The notes below the pieces were generated by a model that worked only from the letters and a program-made list of their open reading frames with translations, did not search any database and was not told where the DNA came from. A DNA stretch of 64,000 nucleotides, from contig NZ_UHIY01000001.1 in NCBI RefSeq assembly GCF_900460525.1, positions 4,278,001 to 4,342,000 of the forward strand, written 5' to 3'. Positions 45,431-54,271 of this stretch are shown piece by piece. Source of the stretch: Yersinia kristensenii (GTDB lineage Bacteria > Pseudomonadota > Gammaproteobacteria > Enterobacterales > Enterobacteriaceae). Both the position numbers and the translations under genes were made by a program. Numbering within the stretch: position 1 is the stretch's first letter; each line of letters starts with the position of its first letter.

Positions 45431-45717
45431 CTATTGACTGTCATCGGAATGAAAGAAAATTCGATAAATAATCGCGCCAACAGCACATAAAATGACATTA
45501 AAAATCAACCATATAAATAAAAGGTAGCTGAATGTGTGGGATAATGGAATACCACGTTCGCTCTTAAACGGATTAAAATGAGGTAGAGGTGTAATATGGA
45601 AAGGATTCAAGTTATATAACTTGAAAAAATAAGCGACCAAATAAGGTGGGATCAATAAATAAGTGGTGCAATGATCAATATCATCCACAGTGATTTTTCT
45701 GGTTTTACTTTTTTCAT
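45431..45717 (-). pseudogene. Small two-span membrane protein gene, apparently frameshifted
   Basis: An ATG at 45717 opens MKKVKPEKSLWMILIIAPLI, then stops at 45652. The hydrophobic reading continues in the next frame as LLIPPYLVAYFFKLYNLNPF to the stop at 45431, with a second membrane segment (YLLFIWLIFNVILCAVGAII). The switch falls in TTATTTATTG. One more 4-base unit (TTTA) would restore a single frame of about 100 residues. I do not recognise the family. An alternative is a start at the GTG at 45688, giving 85 residues. Confidence 0.55.
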
Positions 45718-46044
45718 ATTAAAACCTTATATCATCAATTATTAATGTTGTAATTCTAACATAGCTATCGCTTTTACTCATAAGCCCCAGCCAAACAATC
45801 TAAGTTTATATTCACAGGAATGACTCTTTTATAGCACCTGTCGGTTGTTCCGATGCTTTAAGCTTATTAATACAGGTATAAGCTCATTGAACTGTTAGTT
45901 TTATCGGCATACTCTCTCTGTGATGTGCTAACTCATTGTATATATTAATTATTGATATTATTTATTAGCTTGGAAATTAGAGTGTGACCAATGGGTTTTC
46001 ATATCTGAAATATATGGATGCATTTCACTTATAAGGTATTTCTT
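45718..46044. other. AT-rich intergenic region, nothing recognised
   Basis: About 330 bases before the small exported protein gene; contains its presumed promoter. No repeat or RNA gene is seen. Confidence 0.5.
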
Positions 46045-46248
46045 ATGAATAATAGTCTTAAATATATATTACTTTCCTTAGCTTTTTCAGCGACTCCGAT
46101 GTTCGTCAATGCTTGTATGCTTGCAGGATTGAGTGAAAGCGAGTGTATAACTGCCTGTTCACAGCCACAAATAGAGGATTATGATGCTTGCATGCTAGGC
46201 ACTCCAGCACCTACCGGGCAGACTGATCAGTCCGCCCCTCAAGAGTAG
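46045..46248 (+). CDS. Small exported Cys-rich protein (possible lipoprotein), unknown function
   Basis: A 67-residue protein with a signal peptide MNNSLKYILLSLAFSATPMF-VNA followed by Cys, which can be read as a weak lipobox. The mature part is short and acidic with four cysteines (C at ACM, ECI, ACS, ACM) and a Pro/Gln-rich tail. ATG 46045 has AAGG seven bases upstream; the frame is open to 46018. The family is not recognised. It lies alone between yeiE and yeiH. Confidence 0.65.
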   Translation: MNNSLKYILLSLAFSATPMFVNACMLAGLSESECITACSQPQIEDYDACMLGTPAPTGQTDQSAPQE

Positions 46249-46254
46249 TATTAT

Positions 46255-46280
46255 CAGGCATACCTCTTTGTGTATGCCTG
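46255..46280 (+). terminator. Hairpin after the small exported protein
   Basis: CAGGCATAC and GTATGCCTG form a perfect 9-base stem, seven bases past the stop. No clear T-run follows. Confidence 0.6.
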
Positions 46281-46434
46281 CATCACTCACAGCGCTCTGC
46301 TCCAACATCTCTTTTGGCCCACAAATACACCACTTAACACTTATATCGATAGATTATAAATATATAATGAATTTATCTATTATGTCTAAATCCAGTAAAC
46401 TGTGTTCAATCTTTACAGAACACAGGAAATGAAC

Positions 46435-47517
46435 ATGGCGAATTCTCATATTAAAGAACTCTCCCAACCACAACTGCCTACCCTGTTCCGCTATATTCCG
46501 GGCTTGGCATTGGCTGGTGTGATAACTGGGTTAGCGCTCAAAGTGGGTGATATGCCGTGGTTTATCGACATGGGCCTCGGGGCGCTGACCTTGGCGATTC
46601 TCTTCGGTATCCTGGTGGGCAACACTTTATACCCTTGGGTGCAACCGGTTTGCTCTGACGGGGTGGTGCTCGCCAAACAGCACTTACTGCGGTTGGGGAT
46701 CATTTTGTACGGTTTCCGGCTCACCTTCCAGCAAGTGGCTGACGTGGGGGCTACCGGGATGATTATTGACCTGTTAACCCTCGGTTCAACCTTTATATTG
46801 GCCTGCTGGCTGGGGAAACGCGTGTTTGGTTTAGACCAGCAAACCGCGATGTTAATCGGTGCCGGTAGCAGTATTTGTGGGGCCGCAGCTATTATGGCGA
46901 CCGAACCGGTGCTGAAAGCCGATGCCAGCAAAGTGGCGGTAGCGGTGGCGACCGTGGTGATTTTCGGGACACTGGCAATTTTTGTTTACCCATGGTTGTA
47001 CCAGCTAAACCTGCATTATCAATGGCTGCCATTTAATCAGGAAACTTTTGGTATCTTTGCTGGTTCAACCATTCATGAAGTAGCACAGGTGGTAGCCGCC
47101 GGGCATGCTATTGGCCCTGATGCTGAAAATGCCGCCGTCATTACCAAAATGATCCGGGTCATGATGCTGGCACCGTTCTTGCTGCTGCTGTCGGCTTATT
47201 TGGGCCGCAATAGTATGAAAACCCACGGTGAAAAACGTGAGAAAAGTGCCATCACCATCCCCTGGTTTGCGGTGATATTTATCCTGATGGCCGGTTTTAA
47301 CTCACTAAATTTGCTGCCCGCAGCTTGGGTTAGCCACTTGATTACACTGGACACCATTTTGCTGGCGATGGCAATGGCGGCACTGGGGCTAACTACCCAT
47401 GTGGGCTCCATCCGCCAGGCGGGTGTCAAACCCCTGTTACTGGCTTTGATGCTATTTGTCTGGTTGCTGGTCGGTGGGACAGGTATTAACTTACTGGTGC
47501 AGCATATTGCGGCGTAA
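46435..47517 (+). CDS. yeiH: YeiH/UPF0324 family membrane protein (putative sulfate/sulfite exporter)
   Basis: A 360-residue protein with about ten membrane segments. It has close similarity to E. coli YeiH ([41 protein letters not shown]). The ATG at 46435 has AGGA seven bases upstream; another ATG at 46429 is possible. The order yeiE-yeiH-nfo is that of E. coli, where YeiE controls yeiH. Confidence 0.92.
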   Translation: MANSHIKELSQPQLPTLFRYIPGLALAGVITGLALKVGDMPWFIDMGLGALTLAILFGILVGNTLYPWVQPVCSDGVVLAKQHLLRLGIILYGFRLTFQQVADVGATGMIIDLLTLGSTFILACWLGKRVFGLDQQTAMLIGAGSSICGAAAIMATEPVLKADASKVAVAVATVVIFGTLAIFVYPWLYQLNLHYQWLPFNQETFGIFAGSTIHEVAQVVAAGHAIGPDAENAAVITKMIRVMMLAPFLLLLSAYLGRNSMKTHGEKREKSAITIPWFAVIFILMAGFNSLNLLPAAWVSHLITLDTILLAMAMAALGLTTHVGSIRQAGVKPLLLALMLFVWLLVGGTGINLLVQHIAA

Positions 47518-47548
47518 AGTCGATATCTAACCTGGCTAATTATTATTT

Positions 47549-47570
47549 AAGGGTCGCCACTGCGGCCCTT
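47549..47570 (+). terminator. Terminator after yeiH
   Basis: AAGGGTCGC-cact-GCGGCCCTT, with one T-G pair, is followed by TTCTTTT. Confidence 0.72.
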
Positions 47571-47647
47571 TTCTTTTCCCGCAGTTTATCCCATTCAATC
47601 GCGCCGCTATCAATGCCATAATAGCCGAGTAATCAAAGGAGAATGGA

Positions 47648-48493
47648 ATGAAATTTGTCGGTGCACATGTCAGCGCAGCAGGTGGTGTAGACCAGGCTGT
47701 AATTCGGGCGCACGAACTTGAGGCCACTGCCTTTGCCCTGTTTACCAAGAATCAACGGCAATGGCGCGCCGCGCCGTTAGCGGAAGATGTTATTGAAAAA
47801 TTTAAGCAGGCTTGTGAGCAATATGGTTACACCTCAGCTCAAATCCTGCCGCACGACAGTTATTTGATTAACCTCGGTCATCCAGTCACTGAGGCACTGG
47901 AAAAATCCCGTGAAGCCTTTATAGATGAAATGGCCCGCTGCCAGCAATTGGGTTTGTCATTATTGAACTTCCATCCCGGCAGCCATTTACTGCAAATTGA
48001 TGAAGATAAGTGTCTGGCGCGCATTGCCGAATCCATCAATATCGCGCTGGATGCCAGTGAAAGCGTGACCGCAGTGATTGAGAATACCGCCGGTCAGGGC
48101 AGCAACCTCGGCTTCAAGTTTGAACATCTGGCCGCCATCATAGATGGGGTGGAAGATAAGAGCCGTGTGGGAGTTTGTATTGATACCTGCCATGCTTTCG
48201 CTGCCGGTTATGATTTACGCACCGAAGCAGATTGTGAACATACTTTCAATCAGCTTGGTGAAATCGTCGGTTTCGAGTATTTGCGCGGTATGCATCTTAA
48301 TGATGCAAAAAGTGAATTTAACAGCCGCGTCGACCGCCACCACAGCTTGGGTGAGGGCAATATCGGCAAAACGGTGTTTAGCTATATTATGCGCGATCCG
48401 CGCTTTGATAATATTCCGCTGATTCTGGAAACAGTGAACCCGGATATCTGGGCCGAAGAGATAGCCTGGTTGAAATCGCAGGCGGAAATTTAA
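47648..48493 (+). CDS. nfo: Endonuclease IV (AP endonuclease)
   Basis: A 281-residue TIM-barrel AP endonuclease (E. coli 285). Zinc-ligand regions are [39 protein letters not shown] and DRHHSLGEG. It cuts 5' of abasic sites in base-excision repair. Orthology is supported by neighbouring yeiH. Confidence 0.95.
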   Translation: MKFVGAHVSAAGGVDQAVIRAHELEATAFALFTKNQRQWRAAPLAEDVIEKFKQACEQYGYTSAQILPHDSYLINLGHPVTEALEKSREAFIDEMARCQQLGLSLLNFHPGSHLLQIDEDKCLARIAESINIALDASESVTAVIENTAGQGSNLGFKFEHLAAIIDGVEDKSRVGVCIDTCHAFAAGYDLRTEADCEHTFNQLGEIVGFEYLRGMHLNDAKSEFNSRVDRHHSLGEGNIGKTVFSYIMRDPRFDNIPLILETVNPDIWAEEIAWLKSQAEI

Positions 48494-48513
48494 GCAAATC
48501 AGAAAGCAAAAAA

Positions 48514-48540
48514 ATGCCCGCCAGTTTATCTGACGGGCAT
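48514..48540. terminator. Terminator between nfo and the fimbrial usher
   Basis: ATGCCCGCCAG-tttat-CTGACGGGCAT, with one mismatch, is preceded by AAAAAA and followed by TTTTG, so it can serve both convergent genes. Confidence 0.8.
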
Positions 48541-48560
48541 TTTGCTATGATTTATCCCGC

Positions 48561-51083
48561 TTAATGACACACTCCACTGAGCATATATAGCCCAGAGTCA
48601 TCTTTTTTCGCGCTCGCAAGCTGGTAATCTACCCGGCACTGTTGGCTGGCATCCCTACCCCACTGAACCAACAACTGCCCGGTTTCCGGCAAGCCAGTCA
48701 GATAAGCTTTCCCGCCCTCATCCACAATCGCCGCATTAGCGGGCTGATTGACCAAACTGGCCATCGCGCCAAACGGAATGCTTTCGCCACTCTTGCGGGT
48801 GATGGTCATCAGCGCCCGCGCCCCGATTTGTGGGCTGAAGCTGGCGCGTACTATCGCCCCTTCGGTCGGCAGCACCTTGGCATCGGTTTTTGTCACCTCA
48901 GCATCCGGTGGTAAATCAGTGGTTTCCAGCAAAATATCATGCTCTTCATAAGGGAAAATGCTCGGCACGATGCTGTAACCGCGAAAATCCGTTTTCAACC
49001 GCCTATCTTCACTGGTGGAGACTCCGCTCACCCCCGGCACTTCAACCAGTGCGGCGGTGCCATTGATTTGCGGCCCCAATGTCAACCCGTGCCGATGGAT
49101 AACTGCCCCGCCGGACACATTGGCACTGATCTGGCGCATCGTCGGGTTATAGTAATAATTCCCGCCAATATCGCCATAAGAACCGTGCCAATCCAGGCCC
49201 AGTGAACCGCTGTTTTCACCGGAGTGAAATTGAGCATAACGTTCTGTCTGGCGCACATTCCAGCTCAGCCGATTATCGAAAGCATGGCCATACAAGCTCA
49301 GTTCGTGATCTTTGCTGTTATCAGATGACGTCATACGGTAAGCCGCATAGGTGTTGTGTTCATGGCCCAGCGGCATACTGACCGACAAACTCAACAGGCG
49401 ATCCTGATTACCGCGATACTGATTTTGTGTCCAATCCAGTGAGCAATATAAATTGCCGATATCGAAGCTGTATTGAACGCCCCAGGAACTGCTCGCCGGC
49501 GTATCGCGGTAATTCTGTCGTGACCAATTGAGGTTCAGATAGCCAAACTGACCTAAGGATTGCCCGACGACCACACTGGTTTGGTTGCGCAGTGGGTTTG
49601 AGTGCCAATCCCTGCGGCTGCCATCATGACGCCGATAACTCTGCAACACATCAGATAGCGTACTGAAATCAGCGGTGCTGTATTGGCTATTGACCACTGA
49701 AAATGAAGTATCCGATGCTTGCAAGGTCTTGTTATAACGCACTTCCCACGCCTGCCCTTTCACCGGCTGCTGCTGGCGATATTCACTGCTGGCTTGGGTA
49801 ATACTGGATGACAACGCACCATAATCCCCCAGCATCACCCCCATCCCCGCCGTGGTGGCCTGATAGTGCGGCGACCATTGCCCGCCGACAAAGGCGGTCA
49901 GATTCCACGGCAACCCATAGGCCACTGTTGTCTGTGCGATGGGCGTGGTTTCCACATCCACATTAGCTGGGCGATAGCGCCCCGCCATCAGGTTGTAGCG
50001 CAAACGCCCCTTGCGCAGCGCGATAGCTGGCACGGTATAAGGCACGGTAAACTGCTGCGTTGCGCCGTTACTTTCCAACACTGTCACATGCAAATCACCC
50101 TCTGAGTGACTTGGCAGCATGTCAGTTAACTCAAACGGCCCCGGTGACACCACAGTGCTGTAGATCAGATAGCCATTTTGCCGCACTTCCACTCGCGCCT
50201 GACTGCGGGCAATGCCGCGTACTACTGGCATAAAATCGCGCTGATTACTCGGCAGCATATTGGCATCATCGCCCAGCATCACACCAGTGAATGGCACGCT
50301 GTCAAAAAAATCACCGGGAGTATAGCTTTCCCCCAAAGTGATCCGGCTTTTTAAGCGGTATAAACCACGCGTGGCATAAATATAACTACTTTGCCACTTG
50401 CCGCCAGTATCACCGGATTGGCTCCAACTGGTGGCATTACGAATGCGCCATGCACCAATATTAAAACCGGGATACAGCTGAATATAGTGCGAGCGCTGCT
50501 GCTGACCATTTTGGCGATAAGTTGTTTCACTGCTATTGGCCATATAATTGAGCAGGAAAGCAGTAATACCGTCATCCCAGCGCTCAATTGGCGTTTCATC
50601 TTTGGGCCGCAATGCCACTTGTGGAATATTCAGCACCAACTGCATATTATAAAATTCAAACTCTTCACTGGCCTGTGGAATAGCCGCCAAATTAACGCAC
50701 TGGTCAGCTTGTTCACCCTGCCCGGTATTTTTTGCTGGCGGCAATAATTCCGGGTAATTATCTACATCTACGCCATAGCGGGATAATTGCTCTTTAGTTA
50801 AACAAGATTGTAGCGAATATTCTCCGGTTGGTGACTTTACCGAATGGAACGCCACATTGGTGGAATCCACCTTTTCGCCGCCCAGGATAATATCCACCAG
50901 ATAAGTCCCCGGTAATTGCCCGCCTTGTTCAAATAAAGAAAGATCCGCATTGGTATTAGCATTGATGTTATTTAACAATATAGGGTCAAAGCTGTAATGA
51001 CCGGCCCACACAGGAAATATCAAACATACCGCCAGAAACGCAATAAGTTTAACCACCGAATTTTTCAAAGAAAAAAACATCAC
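48561..51083 (-). CDS. myfC: Fimbrial outer-membrane usher (MyfC/PsaC-like)
   Basis: An 840-residue usher of the chaperone-usher pathway with a signal peptide (VKLIAFLAVCLIFPVWAGHY), the N-terminal substrate-binding domain, a long beta-barrel with plug, and C-terminal domains ending in Cys-containing sequence. Family stretches are RGIARSQARVEVRQNGYLIY and DLHVTVLESNGATQQFTVPY. It assembles the fimbria from chaperone-subunit complexes. It closes the minus-strand order E-F-A-B-C seen in myf and psa loci. Confidence 0.9.
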   Translation of the reverse strand: MMFFSLKNSVVKLIAFLAVCLIFPVWAGHYSFDPILLNNINANTNADLSLFEQGGQLPGTYLVDIILGGEKVDSTNVAFHSVKSPTGEYSLQSCLTKEQLSRYGVDVDNYPELLPPAKNTGQGEQADQCVNLAAIPQASEEFEFYNMQLVLNIPQVALRPKDETPIERWDDGITAFLLNYMANSSETTYRQNGQQQRSHYIQLYPGFNIGAWRIRNATSWSQSGDTGGKWQSSYIYATRGLYRLKSRITLGESYTPGDFFDSVPFTGVMLGDDANMLPSNQRDFMPVVRGIARSQARVEVRQNGYLIYSTVVSPGPFELTDMLPSHSEGDLHVTVLESNGATQQFTVPYTVPAIALRKGRLRYNLMAGRYRPANVDVETTPIAQTTVAYGLPWNLTAFVGGQWSPHYQATTAGMGVMLGDYGALSSSITQASSEYRQQQPVKGQAWEVRYNKTLQASDTSFSVVNSQYSTADFSTLSDVLQSYRRHDGSRRDWHSNPLRNQTSVVVGQSLGQFGYLNLNWSRQNYRDTPASSSWGVQYSFDIGNLYCSLDWTQNQYRGNQDRLLSLSVSMPLGHEHNTYAAYRMTSSDNSKDHELSLYGHAFDNRLSWNVRQTERYAQFHSGENSGSLGLDWHGSYGDIGGNYYYNPTMRQISANVSGGAVIHRHGLTLGPQINGTAALVEVPGVSGVSTSEDRRLKTDFRGYSIVPSIFPYEEHDILLETTDLPPDAEVTKTDAKVLPTEGAIVRASFSPQIGARALMTITRKSGESIPFGAMASLVNQPANAAIVDEGGKAYLTGLPETGQLLVQWGRDASQQCRVDYQLASAKKDDSGLYMLSGVCH

Positions 51084-51134
51084 CCCACCCTATAAAAATA
51101 CAGGGAAAATATTAAATAACAGTAAATGTTTTCT

Positions 51135-51941
51135 TTAAACGTTGGCTTTAAATATCTGACTCACGCCACCCAAATCATTAATGATTTGCCAATTAACTTC
51201 TGCAGGAACCCCTGCCATATCAACCGGCAGTGAAAAACTTCTTTTTGCAAAAGGAGCAACATAACTATCGCTTCCAGCAGAAGATAAATCGATATTTTTA
51301 CCCGCCAACATTACAGATTTAAAGCTGATATAAAATGGAGTGGGATTATTAACTTGTAACTGCTTCCCATTACGCTGCCAAATTAATTCCCCAGCAACAT
51401 CTTCGGGTTTTTGTTTAAGTTGATCCGGTCTGACCAACAATTTCATGCAGGTGCCGATAGATAACCTGACATCCAGATTAACATCTTGCGTTTCCTTTTT
51501 TTTATCATGATGGCTATTATCCCACATATCGCCCTCTTTCGGTGGTATGCCGGTCAGGCACAGCCATTGCAAACTTTCGCGATCCTCGGGGAAGTTGCCG
51601 CCAGTCCGAATTACGCGTACTCGCCCTCGCATACCCGCATCCAGGCGAAATAATGGCGGAGTCGCCATAAAAGGCGCTGGCGAATGTTTATCTTCACCTT
51701 TGACCTGAGTTTGTACCAATATCGGATAATCTTGCGGATTGGTTACTGATAATGACACTCCTTTAACTGAAGATAATGGATAGATAATCCGTGTCGCACC
51801 TGTTCCCACTGAAAACTTATGCTGAGTTGCATTAAAACCCATGCTGCTGGCGTGCGCATAGGGTAATAAAATTAATGACATAAAAACAAATAAAAATAAA
51901 TTATAACTTATGAAATTGTGCGAGGATTTATATTTCACCAC
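51135..51941 (-). CDS. myfB: Fimbrial periplasmic chaperone (MyfB/PsaB-like, FGL type)
   Basis: A 268-residue immunoglobulin-fold chaperone with a signal peptide ending LLPYAHA. The subunit-binding conserved residues are seen in ATRIIYPLSSVKGVSLSVTN (Arg) and in LKLLVRP-like CMKLLVRPDQLKQKPEDVAG (Lys). The long F1-G1 region, with DKKKETQDVNLDVRLSIGTC, fits the FGL group that assembles thin non-pilus fibres such as pH 6 antigen and Caf1. Confidence 0.9.
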   Translation of the reverse strand: MVKYKSSHNFISYNLFLFVFMSLILLPYAHASSMGFNATQHKFSVGTGATRIIYPLSSVKGVSLSVTNPQDYPILVQTQVKGEDKHSPAPFMATPPLFRLDAGMRGRVRVIRTGGNFPEDRESLQWLCLTGIPPKEGDMWDNSHHDKKKETQDVNLDVRLSIGTCMKLLVRPDQLKQKPEDVAGELIWQRNGKQLQVNNPTPFYISFKSVMLAGKNIDLSSAGSDSYVAPFAKRSFSLPVDMAGVPAEVNWQIINDLGGVSQIFKANV

Positions 51942-52076
51942 CTCTACTTCTCCTTAATAAATCAATTTTTAATTATCACTCTGCCAGTATATAAAACAAC
52001 CAATACAGAGAACATGGCAATGCATATTACCATGTTCTCCTCTCAGTTAGGCTATACGTCCTTAAGCTTTATTAGT

Positions 52077-52557
52077 TTAATTTACAAAGTCCTCAACATA
52101 CGCAGAGAACACATATTCACCTGGTTTAAGCAAATTGCCAGCATTAACAAAGAAAGTCGCTTCCACACGCTCAGAACTGTCATTTATCATCCAGTGGTCT
52201 TTAGCCCACGTTAGATTATTTGTATGTAGGTCAACTTTGTGACTACCATCTTCCAAAGACATCTGTCCTCCCTTAGATACACCGGTAGGCCAAACATTCC
52301 AACCTTTATGGTCCTCTGGATCCGTCATTACCATATAGAAAATACTTTCAGCCTTAGTCGTCTTACCCGACACAATCTCTTTATCAGTAGCCTTGAGTTC
52401 AACTCCAAACACCCCCCCCTTTTTGACAGCTTTTTTTTGCAACGACATCTTGACCATGAAGTTTAGTATCTGCATGTGCCATATTTACCACACCACCACT
52501 AGCCAACATTAATACAGCAATTACCAGTGGTTTTTTAACAAATTTTTTCATATTCAT
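52077..52557 (-). pseudogene. myfA: Myf fimbrial major subunit (MyfA/PsaA-like), interrupted by a frameshift
   Basis: The first frame gives the signal peptide MNMKKFVKKPLVIAVLMLAS to NMAHA and the mature start DTKLHGQDVVAKK. The rest lies one frame over: GGVFGVELKATDKEIVSGKT through WNVWPTGVSKGGQM, SERVEATFFVNAG and EYVFSAYVEDFVN. Both halves match MyfA of Y. enterocolitica. The frame is lost between an eight-A run (T run at 52431-52438) and an eight-G run (C run at 52412-52419); removing one A or one G restores it. An artefact is likely, since chaperone and usher are intact. Confidence 0.87.
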
Positions 52558-52874
52558 ATAGAACCTCACATTGATACATTGATGTATGAAGATACATAAC
52601 GATGATAAAATAAATGTCTAAGTTACTAAATGACAACACCTAATAACAATAACAGCACCAGCACCTAATCTAGTAGGTGCAAATAGGTACAAACGGCGCC
52701 ATTACCGACGGGGCATATACTGGCAAAGTTTTTTTGATGATTTAAATTATTAATGGTTTATTAATCGTTAATAAAAACTGGGAAAACAAAAAAGCAGGCT
52801 ATCCCATTGAAATAACCTGCTTTTTGACTTGATTAGCCATAATTAATTAAACGAATGTTTTTATTGTAATGCTG
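52558..52874. other. myfA promoter region
   Basis: About 320 bases between myfF and myfA. It contains the myfEF terminator at 52790-52824 and, closer to myfA, an AT-rich stretch that should carry the pH- and temperature-controlled promoter on which MyfE/MyfF act. No gene is seen. Confidence 0.55.
52790..52824 (-). terminator. Terminator after myfEF
   Basis: AAAAGCAGG and CCTGCTTTT arms flank a 17-base loop, with a further TAT/ATA pairing inside. A-rich and T-rich flanks support an intrinsic terminator. Confidence 0.7.
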
Positions 52875-53366
52875 TTATTCATTCACACTGAGATAAGAAG
52901 CATGAGTATGTTTACCTTGCAAACCCAATAATAACGAGGACAAATGTATAGTTTCACCGTTTATTTCAATAAACCCGCGATCGCCATTAAAGAAACTGAC
53001 AATATTCTTTTTCTGATTGTCCACTTCATAAATACAAACCGATAACACTGAGCCTAATGACTTGAGTGATCCCTTAGGCTGGCCATTCGGGGCTGATTGA
53101 TATGAGTGCAGCGGGAAAAAAATATATCCCCCACCCGGTTTCCGTAAGCTAATACCGGACATCTCTTCTGACAGGACCAGCCGTGAATCCTTATCAATAA
53201 TATAGTGCAAAATGTCAAATTTTAGCCCACTGACCTTAATATCAATATGCTCAGTGTTACTACCATATTTCATCTCTGAGTAATAACATAAGTGTTTGTA
53301 ACTGTAGATTAATAATAAAGTAATAATGGAGAAAATAGATATAATAACCACAGATTTGATTTTCAT
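52875..53366 (-). CDS. myfF: Fimbrial regulator accessory protein (MyfF/PsaF-like)
   Basis: A 163-residue protein with one N-terminal transmembrane segment (SVVIISIFSIITLLLIY, about 5-21) and a periplasmic domain. Size, anchor and position just after a membrane-bound winged-helix regulator match MyfF/PsaF, which stabilises MyfE/PsaE and is required for fimbrial transcription. It overlaps myfE by four bases. Confidence 0.82.
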   Translation of the reverse strand: MKIKSVVIISIFSIITLLLIYSYKHLCYYSEMKYGSNTEHIDIKVSGLKFDILHYIIDKDSRLVLSEEMSGISLRKPGGGYIFFPLHSYQSAPNGQPKGSLKSLGSVLSVCIYEVDNQKKNIVSFFNGDRGFIEINGETIHLSSLLLGLQGKHTHASYLSVNE

Positions 53367-54034
53367 TGCCGCTTACACTCCACATGATCGCAAACGATAA
53401 CTGAACCAAAGTTGTCTTTAAATATCACCCCATGGTTAACCGCAGGTAGTTTCGCGGTGTTATTATCCAGTGCCGGTGGCACATTAGTGATAATAGTGCT
53501 GTGAGTCGTGCTATCAATAAAAGAGATAACATCCTCTTCACCGCTGATAAAAAGCGCCATAACCACAATAATGGCAATAGCCATAAAATAGTGGGTGTAG
53601 TTGTGGGAGATCTTTTTCCCGCCATGCGCTTTAACCAGTAGCGACTGTTGATTCTGCTCTGCACTATTCTCTACTGGGGTTTCTTGACGTATCTCTGCTT
53701 TATTGATTTGTTGCTCATACACCGCACTATTAATTGCCAATTCAAGGCTATCTTGCTGAAAACTGTAACCCACACTCTTATGGGTTTTAATCACCTCATT
53801 TTGGGTGGCCTTGCGTAATACATCGCGAATATGCTTTATCGCCACCGGCAGTGAAACCGGGGATACCACCCGATCAGGCCAACAGGTACTGATTAAATCA
53901 TCGCGGGGAATCACTTCACCGCCGCGTAAATAGAGATGTTCCAGCAGCAGCACTTCATTTTTTGATAAAGCATGTGCTTCATTATTAATGACAAGCACAT
54001 TTTTTAATTTATCTAAAACAATAGGGCTACTCAC
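53363..54034 (-). CDS. myfE: Membrane-bound transcription activator (MyfE/PsaE-like)
   Basis: A 223-residue ToxR-like regulator. The N-terminal winged helix-turn-helix (about 8-95) has KNEVLLLEHLYLRGGEVIPR and VAIKHIRDVLRKAT and ends VIKTHKSVGYSF. One transmembrane segment (about 147-165, FMAIAIIVVMALFISG) precedes a periplasmic tail. It activates the subunit-chaperone-usher operon together with MyfF. It is first in the locus. Confidence 0.85.
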   Translation of the reverse strand: MSSPIVLDKLKNVLVINNEAHALSKNEVLLLEHLYLRGGEVIPRDDLISTCWPDRVVSPVSLPVAIKHIRDVLRKATQNEVIKTHKSVGYSFQQDSLELAINSAVYEQQINKAEIRQETPVENSAEQNQQSLLVKAHGGKKISHNYTHYFMAIAIIVVMALFISGEEDVISFIDSTTHSTIITNVPPALDNNTAKLPAVNHGVIFKDNFGSVIVCDHVECKRQ

Positions 54035-54208
54035 CCTTGCCTCCTTTTAATTTAAAAGTCGTTGAGTGATTAAAGATATAAGGGGAAATAGTAACGGCGC
54101 AGTATTTTATAGAGACAGATTAACCCAAGCAAGTATAAATTTAACCACATTATTATCTATTAATAATAGTATTACATAAGAATAACTATATGATATTAAA
54201 AATAAAAA

Positions 54209-54236
54209 ATGCCAGTCAGTTAATTGTGACTGGCAT
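54209..54236. terminator. Terminator between fruA and myfE
   Basis: ATGCCAGTCA-gttaattg-TGACTGGCAT is a perfect 10-base stem, with AAAAAA on one side and TTAATAAAA on the other. It lies after the fruA stop. Confidence 0.78.
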
Positions 54237-54271
54237 TAATAAAAGCTAATTTAACTGAATCTAATAAACTA

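Noticed and set aside
45217..45498. 93-codon minus-strand frame upstream of yeiE
   Set aside because: Overlaps the yeiE start and promoter, with no ribosome-binding site and no family features.
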